From: Flavobacterium sp. IMCC34852
GTDB lineage: Bacteria > Bacteroidota > Bacteroidia > Flavobacteriales > Flavobacteriaceae
Direction: 5' to 3'
Length of the DNA: 64,000 nucleotides
Assembly: GCF_030643905.1 (NCBI RefSeq)
Contig: NZ_CP121446.1
Coordinates: 2,232,001-2,296,000, forward strand
Shown: positions 41,903-51,571 of the stretch, piece after piece
Numbering within the stretch: position 1 is the stretch's first letter
Layout of the letters: each line of letters begins with the position of its first letter
The notes under the pieces: generated by a model
What the model saw: only the letters and a program-made list of their open reading frames with translations
Database searches by the model: none
Told to the model about the DNA's origin: nothing
Made by a program: the position numbers and the translations under genes

Positions 41903-43372
41903 ATGACCAACCACCGAAAATCCCCAGTTGAAATCAGCCAAGATGAGTTTAAAGCCATAGGCTATCAATTGGTAGATACCCTTGCGCATTTCATGACTAC
42001 TATTGAGGAAAAGCCGGTTACCACAGGCGAAACACCTAAGCAAATACAACAACTATTAGGCAATGACAAGCTACCCGAAGAAGGCATCTCTGCCGAAGCC
42101 ATTATAACAAGGTCTTCGGATTTGTTGCTTAACCATTCCTTGTTTAACGGTCATCCGAAGTTTTTTGGTTACATCACGTCTTCGCCTACGCCTATTGGCG
42201 CGCTTGCCGACTTTTTAGCGGCAACGGTGAATCCGAATGTTGGGGCGAATATCTTAAGTCCGATGGCAACCGCGATTGAAAAACAAACGGTGAAATGGCT
42301 GACCGAATTTATTGGCGCTGCTCCTACTTGTGGCGGACTTTTAGTTAGTGGCGGTAATATGGCGAACTTCACAGCGTTCTTGGCCGCACGAACAGCCAAA
42401 GCTCCTAAGAATTTAAAAGAAGAAGGCTTGACCGATAGCCAAATGGTTTTTTATTGTTCCAAAGCCACGCACACTTGGATAGAAAAAGCCGCGGTGCTTT
42501 TTGGGCACGGTACCAATGCCATTCGCTGGATAGCCACCGATGCCGATAATAAAATGAATACTGACGTACTCCGTCAAACCATAGCTACCGATTTGCAAAA
42601 CGGCCAAAAACCTTTCTTAGTAATAGGCAATGCGGGTGATGTCAGCACCGGTGTGGTGGATGATTTGGTTACTTTGGCTGCCATTTGCAAAGACCATGAT
42701 TTGTGGTTCCACATTGATGGGGCTTATGGTGTTCCGGCTGCGGTATTACCGGAATGCAAAAGTATGTTCAAAGGCATTGAAGAAGCCGATTCCATTGCGC
42801 TTGACCCGCACAAATGGTTGTATGCCCCACTGGAAGCCGGTTGCACTTTGGTCAAAAATCCACAACATTTGATTGACACTTACAGTTCGCATCCTGTGTA
42901 TTATAACTTTGGCAACCACGAGGATGAACCGTCTACCAATTTCTACGAATTCGGCTTTCAAAACTCCAGAGGTTTCCGTGCTTTGAAAGTCTGGATGGCG
43001 TTGCAACAAGTGGGCAAAAACGGTTATGTAGAAATGATTGCCCAAGACATCGCGCTCTCGGAACTGTTATTTGCCTTGGCACAAGCCCATCCCGAACTCG
43101 AAGCCGTAAGCCAAAACTTAAGCATCACCACCTTGCGCTATGTGCCACAAAGCGAAGCTAGTGAGAACTATCTAAACCAACTCAACCAAACCCTGTTAAA
43201 CCAACTCCAAGAAGGCGGCGAAGTGTTTTTGTCTAATGCCGTGGTGACCGACAAATACTGTTTACGAGCTTGCATCGTCAACTTCAGAACTTCGGAAAAA
43301 GACATACAGGAAGTAGTGGAGATTATCGTGCGAGAAGGCAGAAAAGTGCATCAATCGCTTCAAGGAAAATAA
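41903..43372 (+). CDS. Group II PLP-dependent amino-acid decarboxylase
   Basis: The 489-residue protein of the aromatic-amino-acid/glutamate decarboxylase fold has landmarks in order: NGHPKFFGYITSSPTPIG, the substrate-side TSGG-like GLLVSGGNMANFTA, the Asp that holds the PLP ring in WFHIDGAYGVPA, and the Schiff-base Lys in ALDPHKWLYAPLEAGC. It should release CO2 from an amino acid such as Trp, Phe, Tyr or DOPA; the substrate cannot be decided by reading. It lies between the two copies of the LRR segment. Confidence 0.85.
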   Translation: MTNHRKSPVEISQDEFKAIGYQLVDTLAHFMTTIEEKPVTTGETPKQIQQLLGNDKLPEEGISAEAIITRSSDLLLNHSLFNGHPKFFGYITSSPTPIGALADFLAATVNPNVGANILSPMATAIEKQTVKWLTEFIGAAPTCGGLLVSGGNMANFTAFLAARTAKAPKNLKEEGLTDSQMVFYCSKATHTWIEKAAVLFGHGTNAIRWIATDADNKMNTDVLRQTIATDLQNGQKPFLVIGNAGDVSTGVVDDLVTLAAICKDHDLWFHIDGAYGVPAAVLPECKSMFKGIEEADSIALDPHKWLYAPLEAGCTLVKNPQHLIDTYSSHPVYYNFGNHEDEPSTNFYEFGFQNSRGFRALKVWMALQQVGKNGYVEMIAQDIALSELLFALAQAHPELEAVSQNLSITTLRYVPQSEASENYLNQLNQTLLNQLQEGGEVFLSNAVVTDKYCLRACIVNFRTSEKDIQEVVEIIVREGRKVHQSLQGK

Positions 43373-43399
43373 AACATACCGCAATTACAGTCTATACTA

Positions 43400-43795
43400 A
43401 TGAAACACATCCAACTGACCGAAACCATCCTTTATGTCGAAAACCAAGCAGTGAGTACGACCTTTTACGAAAAACTGTTTCGGCAAAAGGCGGATTTGAA
43501 TGTACCCGGCATGACCGAATTCAGAGTGTCAGCGCATTGTAAAATAGGATTAATGCCCAACAACGGCATCGCCAAAATCCTAAAAAACCAAACCCCGCAC
43601 CCACAAACCGGCATCGGAATCCCAAGGTGTGAACTGTACTTTTATGTCGAAGACATCTCCCTCGAATATGCAAACGCCACAGCCCTCGGTGCCCAACTCA
43701 TAAGCCCCATAACCGACCGAGACTGGGGCGACAAAGTGTGCTATTTCGCCGACCCCGATGGGCATATTATTGCTTTTGCGGAAAAAATAGGATAA
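43400..43795 (+). CDS. VOC (glyoxalase/bleomycin-resistance-like) protein
   Basis: The 131-residue protein has two babbab modules of the vicinal-oxygen-chelate fold: TILYVENQAVSTTFYEKLF at the start, then ELYFYVEDISLEYANA, and the ending WGDKVCYFADPDGHIIAFAE, which is the classic metal-ligand end of glyoxalase-like proteins. It is cytosolic; the substrate is unknown. It follows the decarboxylase gene by 27 bases and probably shares its transcript. Confidence 0.82.
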   Translation: MKHIQLTETILYVENQAVSTTFYEKLFRQKADLNVPGMTEFRVSAHCKIGLMPNNGIAKILKNQTPHPQTGIGIPRCELYFYVEDISLEYANATALGAQLISPITDRDWGDKVCYFADPDGHIIAFAEKIG

Positions 43796-43816
43796 GAAGC
43801 AATTAGTATTTAAAAT

Positions 43817-43938
43817 TGTAGATACGATTGCGTTTTGTGTCAGGCCTTCGACCCTACGGCAGCCCTTCGACCCTACGGCAGGCTCAGGGCAGGCTAAGCT
43901 CAGGGTGACAATGTAGATACGATTGGATTTTGTGTTAG
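43817..43938. repeat. 27-bp direct repeats around a CCTTCGACCCTACGGC cluster
   Basis: TGTAGATACGATTG followed by TTTTGTGT occurs at 43817-43843 and 43912-43938 with three mismatches. Between them are two copies of CCTTCGACCCTACGGCA and a GGCTCAGGGC/CTCAGGGTGACA segment. Read on the minus strand, this resembles the widespread bacterial intergenic repeat with CCTGAGC and GTCGAAGG. Confidence 0.65.
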
Positions 43939-43973
43939 AACGAAACACCTCTCTTTTACAACAAAAACTCATT

Positions 43974-44128
43974 GTGCATACTTTTCAGTTTCGACAAACA
44001 TGCACACGAAATGAGTGCATACTTTTTCATTTTGAAAATTATGCACTCAAAATGGTTGCATACTTTTCGGGTTTGAAAAACATGCACACGAAATGAGTGC
44101 ATACTTTTCGGATTTGAAAAACATGCAC
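43974..44128. repeat. Array of four 32-bp hairpin units
   Basis: Units at 43974-44005, 44015-44046, 44055-44087 and 44097-44128 have GTGCAT/ATGCAC ends. Spacers are ACGAAATGA, TCAAAATG and ACGAAATGA. Unit 2 has the variant loop TTTTTCATTTTGAAAA, matching unit 1 of the first array. Confidence 0.85.
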
Positions 44129-44133
44129 TCAAT

Positions 44134-44387
44134 CCCCTTATCCCTTATCCCTTCGTAATTCGTAATTCGTAATTTCTTCTCCCTTCGTACCTCGTACTTC
44201 TAACTTCGTACTTCCCTTATCCCTTATCCCTTCGTAATTCGTAATTTCTTCTCCCTTCGTACCTCGTACTTCTAACTTCGTACTTCCCTTATCCCTTCGT
44301 AATTCGTAATTCGTAATTTCTTCTCCCTTCGTACCTCGTACTTCTAACTTCGTACTTCTAACTTCGTACTTCCCTTATCCCTTATCC
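44134..44387. repeat. Heptamer-word array (second copy)
   Basis: Three higher-order units of the same 7-mers as 39325-39756 are present. Flanking sequence matches the first copy on both sides, so the difference in length reflects gain or loss of units. Confidence 0.9.
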
Positions 44388-44470
44388 TCAAACGATTCCA
44401 AAAACCCAGTATTAAAATTGTAATTATTTTTTTATACTTTTAACCAACCAACATCCAAAAAACATCAATC

Positions 44471-44809
44471 ATGAAATTAGTAAATCCTTACCTCCTTGCT
44501 GTAATTATAGGACTTGCCATACCATTTATTCCGGAGATGGAACCTTTTCCAATAATTCTTGGCATCATCTATTTCATTTGTGGCAGCCTATTCGCCTTTG
44601 TTTGGCCAAAACCATCATGGCGATGGGCAATATGGATTACCGGACCTATGACTGTTTTGCTATTGCTCAGTGTTCTTTTTGCCGGGCAAGTGGACGTGTT
44701 TTTAAAAAAGGATTTACCTTTACTCTTGCTTGCCATAACCACTACAGGCTTGGGAAGTTTTCTTTTTGCCGGGTTGAAAAATAAACGTACTACAGAAATT
44801 AAAAAATAA
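44471..44809 (+). CDS. Small membrane protein upstream of LRR lipoprotein (copy 2)
   Basis: This 112-residue copy of the protein at 39840 shows only conservative changes (I to V at the start, G to A at two positions, R to G near the end). The four hydrophobic segments and the WPKPSWRW turn are unchanged. Strong conservation here, against the marked divergence in the neighbouring LRR repeats, suggests the membrane protein has a constant role while the lipoprotein varies. Confidence 0.7.
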   Translation: MKLVNPYLLAVIIGLAIPFIPEMEPFPIILGIIYFICGSLFAFVWPKPSWRWAIWITGPMTVLLLLSVLFAGQVDVFLKKDLPLLLLAITTTGLGSFLFAGLKNKRTTEIKK

Positions 44810-44816
44810 AATTATT

Positions 44817-45965
44817 ATGAAAATATCCTATGCGCTTGCCGTTTGTTTTTTATCCCTATTGTTTATAGGCTGTTCTGATGATGGTGACAGCGCTCCCGAA
44901 ATCGTCAACACCGATCCTAACTGCAGCAGAATCGTGAATATACCCGATGCTAATTTTAAAGCTAAACTCGTGGCAGGCGGTTATTTAACTTGTGTTAACT
45001 TAGATGGAAGTACCACCATTGACGCAAACGGAGATGGTGAAATCCAAGTTTGTGAAGCTGAAAAAGTCGGCAGTTTGACCATTGACCAAGCCGATATCAA
45101 TTCGATAGAAGGTATTTTGGAGTTCAGAAACATTCAGACACTCTCTTTCAAGTATAACAATATTAGTGAGGCCCTTGATTTAAGAAGCCTAAAGCGCCTT
45201 GTGAATGTATACCTTACTGATAATGAAATTCCATCTTTGAATGTTACCGGGTTAAAGCGATTAGAAAATCTTTTCTGTGATGGAAATAATTTGCAAAGTC
45301 TGAGTGTTAAATCGCTAACGGCACTCAAATACCTATATTGCCAGCATAACGAAATTAGTAACTTAAATATAGAGGGTGCTGTAAATCTAACGGTATTGCG
45401 CATCTACCAAAATAATATTTCAACTTTAAACGTAAGCCATCTTTCAGATCTTTTGCAACTTTATACCTCGGATAATCTTTTGACTCATTTAGATCTTAGC
45501 GGCCTTACCCAACTACAACATGTCATTTGTGATTCAAATAACTTGCAAACATTGAACGCCTCAGGATGCAGCAGTCTTTGGGAATTAGAATGCGGACAAA
45601 ACAACTTAACCCAACTCAATCTTACGGGTTGTACTAATCTTACCACCCTAAGTTGTATTTCCAATAATCTTACCTCACTCGACTTTAGTGATCTTATCCG
45701 ATTGAGTTATGCCGATTGTGGCGGCAACCAATTCGTTTCCATTGACATAAGAGATTGTGTATTGATGAGTTATTTTGATGTTAGTTTTAATCCCAATCTT
45801 CAAACACTCATCGTTAAAAATGGAAGCGCAGCAACACAAGGGATTAGTATTTACCAATGTCCCTCACTGACCAATGTTTGCTGTGATTTTGAGGAACAAC
45901 AAGAAATCATTGCTGACATACAAACCTATGGTTACAATTGCACTGTCGTCACGAATTGTTTTTAA
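44817..45965 (+). CDS. Leucine-rich-repeat lipoprotein (copy 2)
   Basis: This 382-residue paralogue of the protein at 40186 has the same signal peptide, lipobox (FIGC), DANGDGEIQVCEA loop and number of repeats. Residues up to about 160 are almost identical. From there on, changes cluster in the repeats: KYLYCQHNEIS for KTLYCQFNEIT, LQHVICDSNN for LQNVNCDSNN, GCSSLWELECG for GCVSLSDLECG, RLSYADCGGNQF for NLVIAACNGNQF. The LRR framework (Leu, Cys, Asn) is kept while other positions change, as in binding surfaces under diversification. Confidence 0.85.
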   Translation: MKISYALAVCFLSLLFIGCSDDGDSAPEIVNTDPNCSRIVNIPDANFKAKLVAGGYLTCVNLDGSTTIDANGDGEIQVCEAEKVGSLTIDQADINSIEGILEFRNIQTLSFKYNNISEALDLRSLKRLVNVYLTDNEIPSLNVTGLKRLENLFCDGNNLQSLSVKSLTALKYLYCQHNEISNLNIEGAVNLTVLRIYQNNISTLNVSHLSDLLQLYTSDNLLTHLDLSGLTQLQHVICDSNNLQTLNASGCSSLWELECGQNNLTQLNLTGCTNLTTLSCISNNLTSLDFSDLIRLSYADCGGNQFVSIDIRDCVLMSYFDVSFNPNLQTLIVKNGSAATQGISIYQCPSLTNVCCDFEEQQEIIADIQTYGYNCTVVTNCF

Positions 45966-45996
45966 GATATAAACCCGGTTCCAAAACTATAAATTC

Positions 45997-46022
45997 GCCC
46001 AAGCTCTCCCTTGGGCTTTTTT
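45997..46022 (+). terminator. Terminator of LRR gene copy 2
   Basis: The same GCCCAAG/CTTGGGC stem as after copy 1 is present, with a T run. Confidence 0.85.
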
Positions 46023-46052
46023 ATTTTAAACCTCTTGTAGCATTTTTGCCTA

Positions 46053-46128
46053 TTATCTTATCACTTCGTACCTCGTACTTCCAACTTCGTAATTCATAAT
46101 TCGTAATTCATAATTGCTTATCTCTTCC
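46053..46128. repeat. Heptamer-word array
   Basis: CGTACCT, CGTACTT, CCAACTT, TTCGTAA and TTCATAA words lie downstream of LRR copy 2, parallel to 41420-41536. Confidence 0.85.
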
Positions 46129-46149
46129 GACCAATAACCCCAAAAACCC

Positions 46150-46207
46150 GATAAGCGGATTTTTTTTACAAGAAATGAAAGGGATTGGTGGGGATTATTT
46201 ATATTTG
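46150..46207 (+). promoter_or_regulatory. Promoter of the AbiJ-like gene, shared with 41804-41860
   Basis: GATAAGCGGATTTTTTT (46150) and GATTATTTATATTTG are present; TATATTTG (46200-46207) matches TAnnTTTG. It excludes the long frame start at 46185 and supports the ATG at 46272. Confidence 0.55.
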
Positions 46208-46271
46208 GGGGAACGAGTTAAATTTAATACTCACCAAGCTTTTAGAATCAATTTTTAAACACCATTATAAA

Positions 46272-47087
46272 ATGAAGTTTTCTCAAAGATTAGGTATTAC
46301 ACCTGTAAAAGACAAAATACAAATTGATTCAATTGATGTTGACTTACTAAATTCATTGTGGTCAGTTTTTTTAGAACGTTTTGTAAAAATAATGCCTAAT
46401 AGTTCTCTTGGTAATTTTATGAATAAATTATGGTTTAATTTTTTTAAAAGACCTATCGACACATTATCAATATATTCAGATGGTTCAATCTCTGAGGATT
46501 ATGTTAGAAAAGTTCTTAGAAGTTATTTCTATGATACTAAAACGCAATGGTATGAGATATATGATTTTTTGGAATTCAGTGCAAAGTTTGATCCTAGTAA
46601 CTTTATTGAAAGTATAAATATTATTTTAGAAAGAGAAAATTCTGCCTACCGTTTTGTAAATAGCCAATTAGTACAAATAACTTCACAACTAGAAATAGAT
46701 GAGATTGAAGAAGCAATCTTGAAGTCAGATAAATTTTCATCAGTAAAAATTCATTTAAATACGGCTCTGAACTTCTTGTCTGATAGAAAAAAACCGGATT
46801 ACAGAAATTCAATAAAGGAATCAATTTCTGCTGTAGAATCAATCTGTAAAATCTTTACGGGTAATGATAAAGCAACATTAGGAGAAGCTTTAAAAAAATT
46901 GGAGCAAAGCTACGAACTTCATCCCGCATTGAAAAAAAGCTTTACATCATTATACGGTTATACGAGTGATGATGCTGGAATTAGACATGCGTTAACTGAA
47001 AATGATCGAAGAATTGACTTTCATGAAGCTAAATTTATATTAGTAACATGTAGTGCATTTACTAACTTCTTAATGAGTAAAATGTAA
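46272..47087 (+). CDS. AbiJ-NTD4 domain protein with HEPN-like C-terminus
   Basis: The protein has 271 residues from the ATG at 46272. The opening (MKFSQRLGITPVKDKIQIDS, then LLNSLWSVFLERF) matches the AbiJ N-terminal domain 4 family, named after the phage abortive-infection protein AbiJ. The C-terminal half (about residues 165-271) is helical with NSIKESISAVESICK and a terminal DDAGIRHALTEND, the R-x-x-x-H-like ending of AbiJ-type HEPN RNase domains; here the spacing is R-H, so catalysis is uncertain. It lies 146 bases before the GHKL-nuclease gene, in unusually A/T-rich DNA. Confidence 0.72.
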   Translation: MKFSQRLGITPVKDKIQIDSIDVDLLNSLWSVFLERFVKIMPNSSLGNFMNKLWFNFFKRPIDTLSIYSDGSISEDYVRKVLRSYFYDTKTQWYEIYDFLEFSAKFDPSNFIESINIILERENSAYRFVNSQLVQITSQLEIDEIEEAILKSDKFSSVKIHLNTALNFLSDRKKPDYRNSIKESISAVESICKIFTGNDKATLGEALKKLEQSYELHPALKKSFTSLYGYTSDDAGIRHALTENDRRIDFHEAKFILVTCSAFTNFLMSKM

Positions 47088-47233
47088 ACAATAGATACTA
47101 ATAGCCCTCAGCCTATATTACTAGCATCTCTTAGCAACAAATATTTCACTAAAACTCTATATAGCAGTTATATTCATATCGCTCGAAAAAATATTTTAAA
47201 AAAAATCTTTTTACAAAACAATAAAAATATATA

Positions 47234-49729
47234 ATGACTCAAAATTCAATTATTTCAACAATTAGTAAACAAGAAGATACTTCAAAAAAAATCCCAGTTT
47301 CGTTGTCAAATGAATTAATAAGTTTACTATCTGAACAACTTTACCAATCTCCTCTCAAGGCTATTGAAGAATTAGTTACTAATTCATACGACGCGGGCGC
47401 TGAAAACTGTAAAGTAATCATACCTGAGGACTTAAGCAACTTAGAAACTAGTCAAATTATTGTTTACGATGATGGGATAGGAATGGATGAAGAAGGATTA
47501 ACAACACTTTGGTCAATTGGTGCGAGTCTAAAACGCAAAGATGGCGATACAATTGGACAACGTAAAATTATCGGCAAGTTTGGTATTGGGAAACTTGCGA
47601 CATACTCTATTGCAAATATTATTTCTTATGTTTCGAGAAAAGAGGACACGATTTATTTGAACACATTAGACTATAAAGACTTCAGAAGTGATCCATCTGG
47701 GGGTAAAGAACCTATTTTACTACCTGTCATAGAAATAAAAGATTTTACAACACTAAAGACCAATCAATCTTTTTTGGATTTATTAAAGAAAGTTTCCTTA
47801 TCTCCTGATTTTCTTCTTTCAAATAATAAAAAATCATGGACGATTGTTATTCTTGAATCTTTAAAACAAAGGGTTGAAAACCTTAAAACCGGACGTTTAA
47901 GATGGGTATTATCTACATCAATGCCTATTAATCCATCGTTTAAGTTATTTTTAAATAATGAAAATGTAGATAGTTCAAAACTAAATTATACTATTGCCAC
48001 AAGTTTCAAAATTACTGATTTACCAAAAAAAAGAATTGACTCATTAAATAATACTACCAAAGATAATTGGCGAATCGAAAATAATAAATTAGTCTCTAAC
48101 ACTTTCAAAAATGGAATTACCGGAGAAATAAATGTTACTGATAGAACCTTACTAGGAGGGAAAAGTTCTGATGTTGGACGCAGTCATGGTTTTTTTATTA
48201 AAGTCCGTGGACGGATCATTAACCAAGATGATGAAACATTCGGATCTGTTCCAACTAAAATGGGCACATTTAATAGAATGCATGCCATTATTGAAGCTGA
48301 TGACTTAGATGAAGTAATAACCGCATCAAGAGAAAATCTAGAAAATTCGACTCAAAAACAATTTTTCCAAGAATTATTAAATGAAGTTTTAAACGAAGCA
48401 ACTTCAAAGTACAGTCAATATTTAAAGGATAAAGAATTACCAGAGCTCAGAAAAAAAGAGGGTGAACGAAACTTTGTCAATCATGAATTAATGGAATTTT
48501 CAATTGCTGATACTTTAACATTATTTCCCGGTGATATTCCCCACGGAGGCGAACCAGACAACTCTTTTTTTTATGCTGATTTTGGAACCCCAGAAGAAAA
48601 AGATGACTTAATTAAATTGTTTTACTCAGAAGCCAAAGAAAAATATAAATTCCAATACACCAAAGCAGACCGAAGCGAAAGACTTGTAACTTTTGATATA
48701 AAATCAAAAACATTTTGGATAAACGAAAATCACCCATTTATAAAAGCGAATCTTGATGAAGGTTCTTCAAGAAATCTGCTTGAAGATTTTGTAGTTGCAG
48801 AAACCATGTTGGAAATTTACTTGGTGGAAAGTGGAATCCCCACAAGATTAGTTGGAGAAATTCTTGAAAAAAGAGATAGACTTTTAATTGGGTTAGCAAA
48901 TGACCATCCAATTTCTTTAAAATTTTTAGCTGATACTTTACGTGATTCATCTACAAATGACTTAGATTTAGAAATAAATCAAGTCATAGCTGTTCGTGCT
49001 TTAGGATTTACTGCTAAACATATTGCAGGTTCTGGTAATCCAGATGGGATTGCAACTTTTAATACTTATTCAAATGGAGTCACTACTATAACTCTTGAGG
49101 CTAAATCTTCCAAAGAAACTCCTGGATTGTCGCAACTTGATTTTGCTGGTTTACAAGAACATATGATTGATCAAAATGCTAGCGGCTGTCTACTTATAGC
49201 TCCATCATATCCAGGAGGATCGGCCGGAGAAAACGCAGCGGCAGCAAAAAGAGCCAAAGAACTAAAAATTTCTTGCTGGACAATTGAGCAATTAGCCAAT
49301 GTTATAGAGCAATCAGAAAACAGAAAAATTACTGCTCCAGAAATAGTAGAAATAATCACCACTTGTTTTACTCCCGAAGAAGTTAAAGATGCTATTGATA
49401 AACTTTTAACCGGAGATGAAAGAAGCTATACTGATATTTATCGAGCCATCATTAAAGCACTTGAATCACTAGAAACTAGATTGCCAGATAGTCTTAGGAC
49501 ATTAGATTCTGTCACAACATCAATTTCATATGAATTTTCAAATTTTGTTAATATCTCAAAAGTTCAAGTTGATAATGCGTTAAAAGATGTTGCTCATATA
49601 AGCAAGGGCGCGTTAACTTATCGAGATGGAAACATAATCCTTTTAACATCAATTGAAGAGTTAAAACAACGATTATCCAGTCACACAGATACTACTCAAC
49701 CTTCAAGACGTAATGGGAAATTCAAATAA
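47234..49729 (+). CDS. GHKL ATPase fused to a PD-(D/E)xK nuclease domain
   Basis: The protein has 831 residues. The Bergerat-fold ATPase motifs are EELVTNSYDA (Glu46, Asn50, Asp53), YDDGIGMDE (Asp80) and GKFGIGKLA (residues 114-122), as in Hsp90, MutL and MORC proteins. A transducer-like region follows (to about 400, with GRSHGFFIKVRGRI). At about 575-700 is a restriction-endonuclease-like core: Glu580, NPDGI (Asp604), then LEAKSS (Glu622, Lys624). The end is helical. Such MORC/MutL-like ATPase-nuclease fusions are known from bacterial conflict systems. No methyltransferase is nearby. Confidence 0.8.
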   Translation: MTQNSIISTISKQEDTSKKIPVSLSNELISLLSEQLYQSPLKAIEELVTNSYDAGAENCKVIIPEDLSNLETSQIIVYDDGIGMDEEGLTTLWSIGASLKRKDGDTIGQRKIIGKFGIGKLATYSIANIISYVSRKEDTIYLNTLDYKDFRSDPSGGKEPILLPVIEIKDFTTLKTNQSFLDLLKKVSLSPDFLLSNNKKSWTIVILESLKQRVENLKTGRLRWVLSTSMPINPSFKLFLNNENVDSSKLNYTIATSFKITDLPKKRIDSLNNTTKDNWRIENNKLVSNTFKNGITGEINVTDRTLLGGKSSDVGRSHGFFIKVRGRIINQDDETFGSVPTKMGTFNRMHAIIEADDLDEVITASRENLENSTQKQFFQELLNEVLNEATSKYSQYLKDKELPELRKKEGERNFVNHELMEFSIADTLTLFPGDIPHGGEPDNSFFYADFGTPEEKDDLIKLFYSEAKEKYKFQYTKADRSERLVTFDIKSKTFWINENHPFIKANLDEGSSRNLLEDFVVAETMLEIYLVESGIPTRLVGEILEKRDRLLIGLANDHPISLKFLADTLRDSSTNDLDLEINQVIAVRALGFTAKHIAGSGNPDGIATFNTYSNGVTTITLEAKSSKETPGLSQLDFAGLQEHMIDQNASGCLLIAPSYPGGSAGENAAAAKRAKELKISCWTIEQLANVIEQSENRKITAPEIVEIITTCFTPEEVKDAIDKLLTGDERSYTDIYRAIIKALESLETRLPDSLRTLDSVTTSISYEFSNFVNISKVQVDNALKDVAHISKGALTYRDGNIILLTSIEELKQRLSSHTDTTQPSRRNGKFK

Positions 49730-49810
49730 TTGTTCAAGAAAATCATAGTGGTTTATCTCAATTGGAAATTTAGCAGTATGTTTACATCCCTTACTAAAAA
49801 CAAGCCTCAA

Positions 49811-49838
49811 AAAAAACCGCCCTCTCAGGCGGTTTTTT
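49811..49838. terminator. Bidirectional terminator
   Basis: The stem AAAAAACCGCC/GGCGGTTTTTT with a CTCTCA loop lies between the convergent GHKL-nuclease and ABC-F genes. Confidence 0.88.
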
Positions 49839-49843
49839 CTATC

Positions 49844-51553
<1,710 letters not shown>

Positions 51554-51571
51554 CTAATTAAACCGCAACTC

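Larger units (their letters stand above)
43971..46053 (+). repeat. Segmental duplication, copy 2
   Basis: This is the counterpart of 39202-41421 in direct orientation. It holds one more hairpin unit and a shorter heptamer array. Confidence 0.9.

Noticed and set aside
43580..43972. 130-residue minus-strand frame over the VOC gene
   Set aside because: It covers a clear VOC gene on the plus strand and runs into the CCTTCGACCC intergenic repeats; there are no protein features.
39206..44128. CRISPR array (palindromic ~32-bp repeats with spacers)
   Set aside because: The spacers are 8-9 bases and of two recurring types, there are only three or four units per array, and no cas genes are present.
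39095..46200. Insertion sequence or prophage behind the duplication
   Set aside because: No transposase, integrase or phage structural gene and no clear terminal inverted repeats with target duplication were seen at the copy ends.
46185..46271. N-terminal extension of the AbiJ-like protein
   Set aside because: It would start upstream of the TATATTTG -7 box, and the recognised domain begins at the ATG at 46272.
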